From: UBA8190 sp003453695
GTDB lineage: Bacteria; Actinomycetota; Acidimicrobiia; Acidimicrobiales; UBA8190
Reading direction: 5' to 3'
NCBI GenBank assembly: GCA_036796975.1
Contig: DAIRBY010000001.1
Span: forward strand, 88,282 to 152,281
Length of the DNA stretch: 64,000 nucleotides
Position 1 is the stretch's first letter. Every line of letters starts with the position of its first letter. Positions 25,939 to 35,187 of the stretch are shown in pieces. Below the pieces are notes generated by a model. The model searched no databases, was not told the origin of the DNA, and was given only the letters and a program-made list of their open reading frames with translations. Both the position numbers and the translations under genes were made by a program.

Positions 25939-27492
25939 TCAGTAGCAGCCGCGGCCGCTCAACACCGCCCGTGCCGTGCGGGCCAGGATGCGCACGTCCA
26001 GCCAGGTCGACCAGGACGTGGCGTACAACGTGTCCAGCCGGCACATCTCCTCGTAGGTGAGGTCGTTGCGGCCCGAGACCTGCCACAGACCGGTCAGGCC
26101 CGGCTTCACGTCGTAACGCTTGAGCGCCCACGGCGAGAAGTTCCAGGCGAAATCGGGGGGGAGCGGACGCGGCCCCACCAACGACATCGTTCCCGTCACC
26201 ACGTTCAACAGCTGGGGCAGCTCGTCGATGCTGGCCCGCCGCAACAACCGGCCGAACGCCGTCATGCGGGGATCCACCTTGAGCTTGGGGAAGGGCCCGG
26301 TGACGAGCTCTCCCGAGGCGAGCACCTCCGGTGGAGGAATCGACTCGGTCACCGTGAAGGTGCGGAACTTCCAGATGGTGAACTGCTTGCCGCCTCGCCC
26401 GACACGCTGCTGACGCAGGAAGATGGGGCCGCTCGAGCTGAGGCGTACTCCCACGGTGGCGACGACGATCACGGGAACCGACAGCAGGAGGCCGATCGTG
26501 CCGCCCACGATGTCGACGACCCTCTTGGCCACCCGCTGCCAGTGACCCGAGTGTGAGGGCACCACGCTCAGGGCCGGATACCCGGCGACCAGGTCGTGCG
26601 CATCAGCGGTGGTGGGCGTCACGTCGAACAGGCGGGGCACCACCGAGATGGGGACGCGGCCCTGCAGTGGTCGCAGCGCGTCGACGATCTCCTCTGCCGG
26701 AGCCCGCGAGAAGGCCACCACGACGTGAGCCACGTCGTACTGCTCGCACACGAGGGCCAGGTTGGCCAGCGGACCCAGCCAGCCCGTGGGCTCCTTGGGA
26801 TCGTCGTCGACGAAGCCCACCACCTCGACCCCGGCTTCGCAGGCCATCTGCGAGCTCAGCCGCTCGGCGACGACTCCACTGCCGACGACGACCACCCGTC
26901 GCCGGCCCCGACGGGCGGTGGTGGCGCCCAGCCGCCGGGCCAGGGCCACCGAGCCGGCGGCGAGGACGCACGTGGCGAGCAGCGAATTCTCGGAGGGAGG
27001 TGACAGCGAGGTGAGGCCGCCGACCACCTGCCACCCGGCGATGCACACCAGCGTCCCGGCGGCCAGGGGGAGCGCCACGTCACGGAGCTCCTGGGCGAAG
27101 GTCGAGCCGAGTCGACGGCGCAGCTGCAGCCGGGATCCGCCCAGCACGGCGTAGAGGACGGGAAGGCAGACCGCCAGCCGGAGCAGGGTGGCGCCCGCCC
27201 GGCCGGGACCGGGGATCCCCGAGGCGGGCGTGGCGAGCAGTGACGCTGCGACCAGGGCCGACGCCAAGGCCACGGCATCAGAAACGGTCCCGGCAGCCCG
27301 GGCCGGCGCACCGGGCGGGGCCGGCAGGGCGGCGACCGGGTCTTTCGCAGGTCGAGCGCTGTCTCCGAAGGCCAGGAGCTCGGCGGCCTCGAAGACAGCG
27401 GAGGTACCCAGTGTCTCGGCGAGATCGACGACGTCGGCGCCCCCGAGCGCAGTGGCTGCACCGGCGTCGTCTAGCCGCACTGGGTCGATCAC
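25939..27492 (-). CDS. Polyprenyl glycosylphosphotransferase (initiating sugar-phosphate transferase)
   Basis: 517 residues. The N-terminal ~290 residues hold membrane helices and a CoA-binding-like fold (VVVVGSGVVAERLSSQ). The C-terminal bacterial sugar transferase domain has the KRVVDIVGGTIGLLLSVPVI helix, KFRTF, RRASIDELPQLLNVVTGTMS, LVGPRPLPPDF and KPGLTGLWQVSGRNDL. It moves a sugar-1-phosphate from NDP-sugar to undecaprenyl phosphate, starting repeat-unit synthesis at the membrane. GTG start with GGAG close upstream. Confidence 0.93.
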   Translation of the reverse strand: MIDPVRLDDAGAATALGGADVVDLAETLGTSAVFEAAELLAFGDSARPAKDPVAALPAPPGAPARAAGTVSDAVALASALVAASLLATPASGIPGPGRAGATLLRLAVCLPVLYAVLGGSRLQLRRRLGSTFAQELRDVALPLAAGTLVCIAGWQVVGGLTSLSPPSENSLLATCVLAAGSVALARRLGATTARRGRRRVVVVGSGVVAERLSSQMACEAGVEVVGFVDDDPKEPTGWLGPLANLALVCEQYDVAHVVVAFSRAPAEEIVDALRPLQGRVPISVVPRLFDVTPTTADAHDLVAGYPALSVVPSHSGHWQRVAKRVVDIVGGTIGLLLSVPVIVVATVGVRLSSSGPIFLRQQRVGRGGKQFTIWKFRTFTVTESIPPPEVLASGELVTGPFPKLKVDPRMTAFGRLLRRASIDELPQLLNVVTGTMSLVGPRPLPPDFAWNFSPWALKRYDVKPGLTGLWQVSGRNDLTYEEMCRLDTLYATSWSTWLDVRILARTARAVLSGRGCY

Positions 27493-27579
27493 GCTCCGCC
27501 ACCACCCCTGGGTTGCCCTGCCCCTGCCGTTGCTGAAAACGGCTCAACCCCGCCCTCCTTGCGGGCGCGCCGGCCGCCC

Positions 27580-28707
27580 CTAGAGGACGAGCCTCCGGTG
27601 GCGCAGACTGGCCTGGGAGGTCGCCGCCAGTCCGACCAGGTCGCCCAGCGCCAATTGGGCCAGGCGGACCACGAGGGGCCGGCCGGGCCGGTGCCGTGCC
27701 TCGGGAAGGGCCGACACCACCCAGGGCAGCAGCCCGGCCAGCCATGACCGGCGCCCGGTGACCAGCCACAGGACTCCGGCCGCCACGGCCAGGACCGTCG
27801 CCGCCGAGCGGGACGACAGGAACCACCGGCCCCAGAAGGCCCGGCGGGCCAGGGGGTGGGCGCCGGCCAGGGCAGGGAACACCGCCCGGCCGCGGATGTC
27901 TCGGAGCCAGACGGCGTAGGTCGAAGGTTCGACCCGATGATGGACCACAGCGCCCGGTTCGAAGACGAGGGCGGCGCCGTGCTCGATGACCTTCCAGCCG
28001 GCGAGCGCGTCCTCGGCGACCTGCTTGCCTGAGGGGTTCGGTGGGGTGTCCGTGCGCCCCGGAAAGCCCCCCACCGCTGTCAGGTCGCACATCCGGTAGG
28101 CGATGTTGCAGGTTTCGAACAGCCAGGTGGGCCGGAGCACCCATATGGTCCGGTCCCACCCCCCGGCCTTGGCGCTCTCCTCGGGCACCGGCATCGTCCG
28201 GCCTTGGACGACCAGGGCGGGTCTCACCTCTTCGACTCCGGTGAGCAGCGGCGCGCACAGTCGCTCGAGCCACGTCGGGGTGGGCAAGCAGTCGTCGTCG
28301 GTGAAGGCCACGACCGGCGCCCGGCAACGATCGAGACCGCACGTCCGGGCCGCTCCCGATCCGACGTTCACCTCCGCCCGCAGGCACTGGAGCCGCAGGC
28401 TCGTCCTGGCCGCGATCTTCTGCAGGGCCTCCCAGGTGTCGTCGCGCGACGCGTCGTCGATGACGACCACCTCGAAGCGCGCCGGAGAGAGGGTCTGTGC
28501 CTCGAGCGCACTGATCAACTCGGGCCACACCGAGGACCGCTCGTAGGTGGCGACCACGACCGAAATCTCGGGCTCCGGGCCGGGATACGCTGTGCTCGAG
28601 CACTGCTCGAGTCGGGTGGGACGGTCCGGGCTTGCCGAAGCCGTGGACAGCCCTGCCGCCGCCGGAGCGTGACGACGTGGCAAGGGGCGATCCCTCGTAG
28701 TGAACAC
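27580..28707 (-). CDS. Family 2 glycosyltransferase with C-terminal membrane segment
   Basis: 375 residues. The GT2 domain starts ISVVVATYERSSVWPELI (~48-65), has VVIDDASRDDTW, AFTDDDCLPTPTW and FETCNIAYRMCDLTAVGGF. These motifs closely parallel module 2 of the fusion GT at 14715-16775 (FETCNIFYRRRDLEAVGGF), so the two are likely related. A hydrophobic stretch (SAATVLAVAAGVLWLVTG) near residue 300 may tether it. GTG start; divergent from the GT4 at 28768 with only 60 bases between. Confidence 0.88.
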   Translation of the reverse strand: MFTTRDRPLPRRHAPAAAGLSTASASPDRPTRLEQCSSTAYPGPEPEISVVVATYERSSVWPELISALEAQTLSPARFEVVVIDDASRDDTWEALQKIAARTSLRLQCLRAEVNVGSGAARTCGLDRCRAPVVAFTDDDCLPTPTWLERLCAPLLTGVEEVRPALVVQGRTMPVPEESAKAGGWDRTIWVLRPTWLFETCNIAYRMCDLTAVGGFPGRTDTPPNPSGKQVAEDALAGWKVIEHGAALVFEPGAVVHHRVEPSTYAVWLRDIRGRAVFPALAGAHPLARRAFWGRWFLSSRSAATVLAVAAGVLWLVTGRRSWLAGLLPWVVSALPEARHRPGRPLVVRLAQLALGDLVGLAATSQASLRHRRLVL

Positions 28708-28767
28708 TTCAGCTTCCGGTGGTCTGCGTCTGTCGGCGGTCCACGATCACCCCGTGGTGGTGAGGCC

Positions 28768-29841
28768 GTGAGGATATCCGTGGCTGCCTGTGAACTTCCT
28801 CACCCGCAAGGAACGGCGGCGGGCCGAGACCTGTGGGCGTGGTGTGAAGGGGTTCGGTCCCTCGGCCATGAGCTCGACGCCTGGGTGTGGTTCCGCTCCA
28901 CCTCGTCCCCCGAGGGCCCGGTGCCGTCGTGGTGCCGCTACGAGCCCTTCGATGCGGGCCCGATGTGGCGGTCGCACGTGCGCAGCGTCCTGCACCCCCG
29001 CAGCGATGTCGCCCGGGCGGGTTGGGAACCGGCCGACGGAGCGGTGGCGGTGGCCGACCACTACTGGTCGTTCGCGGCGGTGGCGCCCTTTCCCCGGTCG
29101 GTGGCCACTGTCCACTTCCACAGCCTGTCCGACGTCCGGGCCGTCGGGCGGCGCCTGGCACCGTCGGACATCCAGACGGCGAGAGCAGAACGGCACATCG
29201 CCCGGCGTGCTTCGCTCGTCCTCGCCTACTCCGACGAGCTCCGCCGGCGCCTGAAGCCGAGCGCTCATGTGGTCCCCATCGCCTACCCCGTCCCCGAGGC
29301 GTCGGTGGTTCCGGTCGAGGAGCCCGTCGCCGGCCTGCTCGCCGACTGGTCGTGGCCCCCGAACCGCTGGGCTCTCCAGTCGCTGCTGTCGGAGTGGCCG
29401 GCGGTGGCGCAGTCCGTCCCCGGGGCGCGCCTGCTGCTCGCCGGGCGGTGTCTCGACCAGATGAGCGTCGGGTCCATGAAAGGGGTCGAACTGGTGGGGA
29501 GTGTCGCCGCCAGTGACGAGTTCCTGTCGCGTGTGGCGGTCGTCGCCTTTCCCTGCCCCCCCTCGACCGGCCCCAAGGTGAAGGTCATCGAGGCGCTCGC
29601 ACACGGCGTGCCCGTGGTCACGACTCCAGCCGGCGCCGAAGGCGTCTTGGGGCGCGACGAGAGCGGCGTGCTGGTCGCCGGGGACGGCGAATTCGCCCGG
29701 ACTCTGTCCGACCTGTTGCGATCGCCCCAAGGCCGAGCCGAGCTCGGCGCCGCCGGCCGTCGCACCATCGCCAGCCACCACTCGGGTGTGGCCTCGGCCC
29801 GGGCCAGGCTCGAAGCGTTCGCCGCGGCGTTCGGGGAGTGA
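28768..29841 (+). CDS. Family 4 (GT-B) glycosyltransferase
   Basis: 357 residues. N-terminal VRISVAACELPHPQGTAAGRDL; donor domain with WPPNRWALQSLL, LLLAGRCLDQMS and GPKVKVIEALAHGVPVVTTPAGAEGV, which holds the conserved Glu of this superfamily. GTG preceded by GTGAGG. It heads a plus-strand run of GT4, GT2, WecG-type GT and FkbM, mostly overlapping or nearly touching, so these are probably one transcription unit. Confidence 0.85.
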   Translation: MRISVAACELPHPQGTAAGRDLWAWCEGVRSLGHELDAWVWFRSTSSPEGPVPSWCRYEPFDAGPMWRSHVRSVLHPRSDVARAGWEPADGAVAVADHYWSFAAVAPFPRSVATVHFHSLSDVRAVGRRLAPSDIQTARAERHIARRASLVLAYSDELRRRLKPSAHVVPIAYPVPEASVVPVEEPVAGLLADWSWPPNRWALQSLLSEWPAVAQSVPGARLLLAGRCLDQMSVGSMKGVELVGSVAASDEFLSRVAVVAFPCPPSTGPKVKVIEALAHGVPVVTTPAGAEGVLGRDESGVLVAGDGEFARTLSDLLRSPQGRAELGAAGRRTIASHHSGVASARARLEAFAAAFGE

Positions 29842-29844
29842 TCG

Positions 29845-30768
29845 GTGCCCGGAGCCTCGAGCCCTCTCGTCTCCGTCGTCTTGCCCACCTACAACCGGCC
29901 CAGCCGCCTCCCGGCGGCGATCCAGTCGGTCCTGTCCCAGAGCTACGCCTCGTTGGAGCTCCTCATCGTGGACGACGCCTCTGAGTCTCCCGTAGACGAG
30001 GTGGTCGAACGCACCGCCCGAGGCGACCGCCGCGTCCGGCTCATCCGGCTCGACCGCAATGTCGGTGCGGCAGGGGCGCGCAACGCCGCGCTGGGTCAGG
30101 TCCGCGGGGAGCTCGTGGCCTTCGTCGACGACGACGACCGGTGGGAGCCGCACAAGCTGGCCCGACAAGTCGACTACATGGAGGAACACCCTCGGACGGG
30201 GCTCGTCTCTTGCGACCACTTCATCGAACGGGACCGGAGCAAGCGCCCACCGGTGCGCTTCCGGGGGCCGCGCTCGTTCTCGGCCGAGCAGATGATCTGG
30301 GTGAACTTCCCGGGGAGCTTCTCTCAGGTCTTGGTCAGACCTGGCCTCCTAGGCTCGGAGTTCCGGATCGACGAGAGCTTCGAATGCGCCGAGGATTGGG
30401 ATCTGTGGCTCCGCTGTGCCCGGCTGGCCGGGGCGGGGACGATCCCCGAGCCGCTCGTCCATTACGTCAGCCACAGCGACCCCCGGCTCACCCACCCGAC
30501 GGTGAAGCGCGGGGGCCTGGAACGATTCGATCGCAAGCATTCCTCCGACATGAGCCCCGCATGTCGCGCTTTTCACCTTGCCCATCAGCGCATGGAAGAA
30601 GGCGAGGGATGGGAAAAGCGCATGCACGTGCTGCGGGCCCTGGCCACGGCGTCGCCCTCCGTGCTCGGCCTTCTCGCCGTGGAGCAGGCTGGGCGGCAGA
30701 TGGGACGAGCGGTCGGGGATCCGGGGCTCGCCTACCGCCTGCTGGCGCGGGCCATCCCGACGACATGA
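29845..30768 (+). CDS. Family 2 glycosyltransferase
   Basis: 307 residues. VSVVLPTYNRPSRLPAAIQ at the N-terminus, LLIVDDASESP, AFVDDDDRWEPHKL metal site, and a late ECAEDWDLWLRCARLAG acceptor motif. GTG start three bases after the preceding GT4 stop. Its stop overlaps the WecG-type gene as ATGA, so these two are translated together. Confidence 0.9.
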   Translation: MPGASSPLVSVVLPTYNRPSRLPAAIQSVLSQSYASLELLIVDDASESPVDEVVERTARGDRRVRLIRLDRNVGAAGARNAALGQVRGELVAFVDDDDRWEPHKLARQVDYMEEHPRTGLVSCDHFIERDRSKRPPVRFRGPRSFSAEQMIWVNFPGSFSQVLVRPGLLGSEFRIDESFECAEDWDLWLRCARLAGAGTIPEPLVHYVSHSDPRLTHPTVKRGGLERFDRKHSSDMSPACRAFHLAHQRMEEGEGWEKRMHVLRALATASPSVLGLLAVEQAGRQMGRAVGDPGLAYRLLARAIPTT

Positions 30769-31652
30769 CCCTCCAGAACCGATTGGCGTTCTCGCGCTCG
30801 GGTGGAGAGTGCCCGCCCACGCAAGGCACGGACCAGGGGCACGTTCCCGCACATGTGCCACGTCCGCACGAGGTCGTGCTCATGGGGACCCGCCTCGACA
30901 ACCTCGACGAGGCAGAAGTGGTGGGGAGGATCATCTCTGCCATCAGGGACGGCCGGGGAGGCTGTGTCATCACTCCCAATGTCGACCTGCTGTTGAAGAT
31001 CTCGAGGTCCACCCACTTTGCCGACGTCGTCTCCCGTGCTGCACTGGTGGTGGCGGACGGAATGCCGCTCGTGTGGGCGAGCCGGTTGCAGCGGACCCCC
31101 CTCAAAGCTCGGGTCAACGGCACCCAGTTGGTCCGAGCCATGGCGCAGGCGCTGGCCGGGGAGGACATGAGCATGTTCCTCCTGGGCGCTGCCCCCGGTG
31201 TCGCCGAACAGGCTGCCGCCGTCCTCCGGGCACGAGCTCCCGGATTGCGCATTGCCGGCACCCTGGCGCCACCCATGGGATTCGAATCTGATCCCGCCCA
31301 GCTCCGGAACATCGTCAGCTCCCTGCGCGGCGCCAATCCGCACTTCGTGGTGTGCGCCTTCGGCTCCCCCAAGCAGGAGCAGCTGATGGACTCCTGGAGC
31401 TCGCAGTTCCCTTCCACGTGGTTCATCGGAGCCGGGAGTGCCCTCACCATCATCTCGGGGGCGACTCCGGCCGCGCCCGAGTGGATGCGTCGCAACGGCC
31501 TCGAATGGTTCCACCGACTGCGCCTGGAGCCTCGACGCTTGTTCACCCGATACATCGTCGACGACCTGCCCTTTGTGGTGAGGATGCTCTTCGAGAGCGC
31601 CCGCTCACGCGTGCGCAACACCGCGCCGGGTCCTGACAGCCTGGCGGCGTGA
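30765..31652 (+). CDS. WecG/TagA/CpsF-family glycosyltransferase
   Basis: 295 residues. The GT26 core is seen as GCVITPNVDLLLKISRS, VVADGMPLVWASRL, VNGTQLVRAMAQ, FLLGAAPGVAEQAA and CAFGSPKQEQLM (the last near residue 200), with the basic EWFHRLRLEPRRLFTRY tail used for membrane association. Family members add an N-acetylmannosamine-type or related sugar to a lipid-linked acceptor, often as the second step of glycan assembly. The N-terminal ~35 residues are a non-conserved extension. Confidence 0.92.
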   Translation: MTLQNRLAFSRSGGECPPTQGTDQGHVPAHVPRPHEVVLMGTRLDNLDEAEVVGRIISAIRDGRGGCVITPNVDLLLKISRSTHFADVVSRAALVVADGMPLVWASRLQRTPLKARVNGTQLVRAMAQALAGEDMSMFLLGAAPGVAEQAAAVLRARAPGLRIAGTLAPPMGFESDPAQLRNIVSSLRGANPHFVVCAFGSPKQEQLMDSWSSQFPSTWFIGAGSALTIISGATPAAPEWMRRNGLEWFHRLRLEPRRLFTRYIVDDLPFVVRMLFESARSRVRNTAPGPDSLAA

Positions 31653-31735
31653 ACCGGGTCGCTGCCCGGTGCGAGATGGAGGCGTCGAACACCTGGCCCG
31701 GGTGCCGGCACGGACCCGAGATCGGCGCCGATCAC

Positions 31736-31741
31736 TACCAT
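31736..31741 (+). promoter_or_regulatory. Candidate -10 box (TACCAT) for leaderless FkbM transcript
   Basis: TANNNT box seven bases upstream of GTG at 31749. The 96-base interval after the WecG-type gene has no ribosome site, so the FkbM gene may have its own promoter. Confidence 0.45.
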
Positions 31742-31748
31742 TGCCGCC

Positions 31749-32609
31749 GTGAACCGCGCCGAGCGGGCAGTCGACCGGGCTCTTCCCGAACTGGCCGTGT
31801 ACCTCAGACTGGCGAAGAAGCGGATGCGGGGTGACTTCACGCTTCGTGCCATCGAGGCGCTCGTGAGGCCGGGAGAGGTCGTCGTCGACGTCGGTGCCTA
31901 TCGAGGGGTGTACACCCTCAAGCTGGCCCGACAGGTCGACCCGGGAGGCTGGGTCTGGGCCGTGGAGCCCATGCCCGACAGTTTGCGGGCCCTGCGACGG
32001 CGTTGGGACCCCAAGTTCGGAAGGTCACCTGCGAAGCGCGTGGGCATCCTCCCTTTTGCCGCCTCAGATCACTCCGGGTCGGCAGAGCTGCGCGTGCCGG
32101 TGGTCAACGGGCATGCCGTGCCCGCTCGCAGCTCCCTCTCGAAACTCGAGGTGGCATGCCGGGTGGTCCCGATCGAGCTTCGTCCCCTCGATGACATGGT
32201 GACGCCGATGAACTCCTCGATCACCTTCATGAAGATCGACGCCGAGGGTCACGAACACGAGGTGCTGTTGGGGGCATCCCGCATCCTCCGTTACGACAGG
32301 CCCAACATCTTCGTAGAGATCGAACAGCGCCACAGAGACTCACCGGTCCACGACACCTTCGACCTTCTTCGGGACGCCGGGTACGAGGGATATTTCGTCC
32401 TCGACGACCGGCTCCATCCCCTCTCCGGGTTCGACCTCGACATCCATCAACCGGCACACCTCCGGGCGCCGGGACGGTGGGAAGGGGACATGCCGCCTGG
32501 CTACGTCCACGACTTCCTGTTCGTCCGGGCCTGGTCCGACCGCTCCATCATCTCCCTTGTCGATCGAGCAGCCCCGGGACATGGACCAGCGGAGGACCGA
32601 GGGCGCTAA
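31749..32609 (+). CDS. FkbM-family methyltransferase
   Basis: 286 residues. SAM-binding motif I is VVDVGAYRGVYTLKLA (~50-65), the following acidic motif is WAVEPMPDSLRAL, and the FkbM signature FMKIDAEGHEHEVLLGA (~160-176) is clear. These enzymes O-methylate sugars and small molecules, so a methylated surface glycan is likely. GTG start. Its 3' end overlaps the convergent GT4 gene by four bases. Confidence 0.87.
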   Translation: MNRAERAVDRALPELAVYLRLAKKRMRGDFTLRAIEALVRPGEVVVDVGAYRGVYTLKLARQVDPGGWVWAVEPMPDSLRALRRRWDPKFGRSPAKRVGILPFAASDHSGSAELRVPVVNGHAVPARSSLSKLEVACRVVPIELRPLDDMVTPMNSSITFMKIDAEGHEHEVLLGASRILRYDRPNIFVEIEQRHRDSPVHDTFDLLRDAGYEGYFVLDDRLHPLSGFDLDIHQPAHLRAPGRWEGDMPPGYVHDFLFVRAWSDRSIISLVDRAAPGHGPAEDRGR

Positions 32610-33988
32610 CCGCCGGCGGTTGCCTCCGCCGCTTCGAGGAACCGGGTGGCAAGGCGCTCGGCCGAGAACACCAGCGCCCGCGCCTTTCCCCTGGCGACAC
32701 GCCCGGTCCGCTCCCCTTCGTCGTGGGCCAGTCGCCGGGACCGTCCGATGTGGCCCTGGCCGGCCGCCGCGGCCCAGGCCGCGGTCTCGGCGTCCAGCCC
32801 GCCGCGTCCGAGGACGTCGGCAACCGCGTCGGCGGGCGGCGTGCGCAGTGGCACCAGCCGGCACCGGGAGCGGATCGTGGGCAGCACGTCCTCCACGGAG
32901 GGCGCGCACAGCAGCCAGACGGTGCGCGGTGCGGGCTCCTCCACGGCCTTNNNNNNNNNNAGCGCCCGCGCCTTTCCCCTGGCGACACGCCCGGTCCGCT
33001 CCCCTTCGTCGTGGACCAGTCGCTCCATGGCCCTCGACAGGGACGTCCAGTCCCCCACGGCGAAGTACCGGGCGGCGTCCCCGCCGACCTCGAGATGCGG
33101 GGGGATGCCGGTGGCCAGCACCGGAGCCCCCAGCGCCATGGCCTCGAGCACGGTCAGGCCGAACCCCTCGTGCATCGATGCGGTGACGAAGCCGAGGGCG
33201 TGACGGTAGAGCCCGGCGAGGTCGGGGGCGGACACCTCCCCGAGCATGGTCACCCCGGGGGTGGCCCGGGCCCGCTCGACCCACGACCCGGCCTTCCACC
33301 CCGCCTTGCCGGCCAACACCAGCCGGACGTGCGGATGCCGCCGGCGCAGGTCGTCCCAGGCGTCGAGGACCGTCGACAGCCCGCTTCTCGGGTCGATGCG
33401 CCTCACCGCCAGGAAGTAGGGCGCCGATGGCGCCACGGCCGGACGCTCGATGGCGGCGCCGGCGAGGTAGCGCTGGTACCAGGGGGCGAGGGCGTTCCCG
33501 ACGACGTGTACCCGCCGCCCTTCGAGCCCGAGGAGGGCCTCGAGGGCGCCCTTCGACACGGCTGAGGGAGTCGCCACATGGGCTCCATGACGGATGCTCA
33601 TCGAATGGAACGTCCGGAACCACGGAGCGGCGCCCCGCCCCATGACGTCCGGCTTCATCCACGGGATCGGGTCGTGGATGCCCACCAAGAGGGTACCGGC
33701 ATACCCGGCCGGTGCCGGCTTGGCCCCGCAGTACAGGACGTCGAGCCTCGCCCGCCGGGCGGCGCGACGCAGCAGCACCTGAGTGGCGAGGACCTGACTG
33801 TCGGTGTCCAGACACCGGGCCTCCAGCCGCCCCTGGATCTCGTCCCATTGCCGAGGGAGCTTCCGTCGCACGAAGACCACGAGTTCGTGATCGGAGAAGC
33901 GGGCCACGGCGTCGACCAGGGTGAGGACATGGTTCTCCAGCCCGGTGCCCTCGTCGAGCACCGATGACGCGTCGATCCCTATCCGCAC
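32606..33988 (-). CDS. Family 4 glycosyltransferase, interrupted by an assembly gap
   Basis: GT-B enzyme: N-terminal VRIGIDASSVLDEGTGLENH, donor-domain HEGFGLTVLEAMALGAPVLATG with conserved Glu residues, and a C-terminal HDEGERTGRVARGKARALVF helix region. Ten Ns at 32951 plus an unrelated insert lie near the 3' end. Collapsing the 54-base duplication (32673-32726 and 32961-33014) yields a continuous 364-residue protein ending at 32606. GTG at 33988 overlaps the upstream GT4 stop by ten bases. It pairs with that GT4 in one operon. Confidence 0.83.
   Translation of the reverse strand: MRIGIDASSVLDEGTGLENHVLTLVDAVARFSDHELVVFVRRKLPRQWDEIQGRLEARCLDTDSQVLATQVLLRRAARRARLDVLYCGAKPAPAGYAGTLLVGIHDPIPWMKPDVMGRGAAPWFRTFHSMSIRHGAHVATPSAVSKGALEALLGLEGRRVHVVGNALAPWYQRYLAGAAIERPAVAPSAPYFLAVRRIDPRSGLSTVLDAWDDLRRRHPHVRLVLAGKAGWKAGSWVERARATPGVTMLGEVSAPDLAGLYRHALGFVTASMHEGFGLTVLEAMALGAPVLATGIPPHLEVGGDAARYFAVGDWTSLSRAMERLVHDEGERTGRVARGKARAXXXXKAVEEPAPRTVWLLCAPSVEDVLPTIRSRCRLVPLRTPPADAVADVLGRGGLDAETAAWAAAAGQGHIGRSRRLAHDEGERTGRVARGKARALVFSAERLATRFLEAAEATAGG
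32673..32726. repeat. 54-base direct duplication flanking gap 2, copy 1
   Basis: Identical to 32961-33014. Explained as contig-end overlap not resolved by the assembler rather than a biological repeat. Confidence 0.85.
32727..32950 (-). pseudogene. holB: Misplaced fragment of DNA polymerase III delta-prime subunit (holB)
   Basis: On the minus strand these ~75 codons read KAVEEPAPRTVWLLCAPS, then VEDVLPTIRSRCRLVPLRTP, then GQGHIGRSRRLA. This is the clamp-loader delta-prime motif series (L-K-x-x-E-E-P-P, P-T-I-x-S-R-C, G-x-x-G-R-x-x-x-L-A). It is in frame with the glycosyltransferase only by way of shared sequence. It most likely comes from elsewhere in the genome through a k-mer tangle at the contig end, not from a gene at this locus. 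Confidence 0.72.
32951..32960. other. Scaffold gap (10 N)
   Basis: Ten undetermined bases between the holB-like fragment and the second copy of the 54-base duplication, inside a GT4 gene. Confidence 0.99.
32961..33014. repeat. 54-base direct duplication flanking gap 2, copy 2
   Basis: Identical to 32673-32726 and in the same frame of the glycosyltransferase, which is why the two contigs can be merged here. Confidence 0.85.
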
Positions 33989-35115
33989 GGCGGCGCCACC
34001 TCGGCTCGCCGCTCGACCGCCTCCCGGTAGCACTGGAGCGTGGCCGCCGCCGTCGCTCGCCACGAGTACCTCTTCACACGCTGCGTCCCTGCCGAGGCCA
34101 GGGCCGAGCGGCGGGCAGGGTCTCGCAGCACGGTCCTGATGGCGCCGGCCAGCGCGCCGGGGTCGAGCGGATCGAAATAGGACGCGGCCTCCCCGTATAT
34201 CTCGGGCAGACAGGATGCCCTGGCAGCGACCACGGGCAACCCGTGGGCCATGGCTTCGACCCCGGTGAGCCCGAATCCCTCGGCGAGCGACGGCTGCACC
34301 AGCACAGACGCATTTCGATAGAGCCACGTCAGCTGGTGGTCGTCGACCCTTCCGGCGAAGACCACGCGAGGACCCACGGTGCTCGCCTCCGCCCGGCGCC
34401 GGAACACCTCGGCGCACTCGTCTTGTGGTCCGGCCAGCACCAGGCGCAACTCGTTCTCGGGGCCGAGCAGCTCCATGGCTGCCAGGAGCGTGGCCAGGTT
34501 CTTGTGGGGGAACGAGCTCCCCACATAGAGGAGGAACGGTGGGCCACCCTCGACCGCCGGAACAGCCTCGCCCGCCCCTGTCGGGCTGTCCGTGCCGGCA
34601 TAGGTGACCCGGATGCGCTCGGGTCTCACGTCGAACGCCCGGGAGAGGTCGTCCGCCGTATGCTGCGACAGCGTCGTCACCCTCGTCGCCCGGCGTGCTC
34701 CGTGCGCCATCCAACTTCGGGCCAACGCCCGCTTGGCGCCATGTCCGACGCGCCGCGAAAGCGACGTGTCGCAATGGCTGGCGAAGCGCAGCATGGTGAG
34801 GTCGTAGACGGTCAGGACGAAGGCGCCGCTGTACGCCCACGGCATGTTGAAATGCGTGAAGTGCACGAGGTCGGGCGCAAGTTCGTGCAGCTCCCGTCGC
34901 AGCACGACTTGCTCGGCCCATCGATACGGCCGAAAGTCGGCGACGCGAGCGGTGAAATTCGGACCCGGAGGGACCCAGGCGTCTGGGTCGTCCTCTCGCA
35001 CCAAGACGATGTACTCGTTTTGGTCGTCGAGGTTCGCCAATTCCCCGAGGAGCCGGTCGATGTAGCGCCCGATACCAGGCCAGTTCATGCCCCTGCCGTC
35101 GATGACGATGCGCAC
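33979..35115 (-). CDS. Family 4 (GT-B) glycosyltransferase, mannosyltransferase-like
   Basis: 378 residues. MRIVIDGRGMNWPGIGRYIDRLL is the glycine-rich acceptor loop. FLLYVGSSFPHKNLATLLAAMELL and AEGFGLTGVEAMAHGLPVVAA are donor-domain motifs including the conserved E-x7-E. The layout resembles mannosyltransferases of the WbdA/MtfB type. GTG start with a GAGGG site eight bases upstream. It is the first gene of a minus-strand GT pair. Confidence 0.9.
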   Translation of the reverse strand: MRIVIDGRGMNWPGIGRYIDRLLGELANLDDQNEYIVLVREDDPDAWVPPGPNFTARVADFRPYRWAEQVVLRRELHELAPDLVHFTHFNMPWAYSGAFVLTVYDLTMLRFASHCDTSLSRRVGHGAKRALARSWMAHGARRATRVTTLSQHTADDLSRAFDVRPERIRVTYAGTDSPTGAGEAVPAVEGGPPFLLYVGSSFPHKNLATLLAAMELLGPENELRLVLAGPQDECAEVFRRRAEASTVGPRVVFAGRVDDHQLTWLYRNASVLVQPSLAEGFGLTGVEAMAHGLPVVAARASCLPEIYGEAASYFDPLDPGALAGAIRTVLRDPARRSALASAGTQRVKRYSWRATAAATLQCYREAVERRAEVAPPCG

Positions 35116-35187
35116 GCTTCAGCCCTCACCGCCCGAGATCGTGATCATGGCGTGCGTCGTCCCAGTGACAGCAGGCGCGGCAGTCTA

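Noticed and set aside
27551..27567. CGCCC-loop-GGGCG hairpin between the GT2 and glycosylphosphotransferase genes
   Set aside because: A five-pair stem in GC-rich DNA without a U-tract carries no weight.
32606..33988. A natural glycosyltransferase-delta-prime fusion
   Set aside because: Exact 54-base duplication and the N run at the junction point to an assembly artefact.
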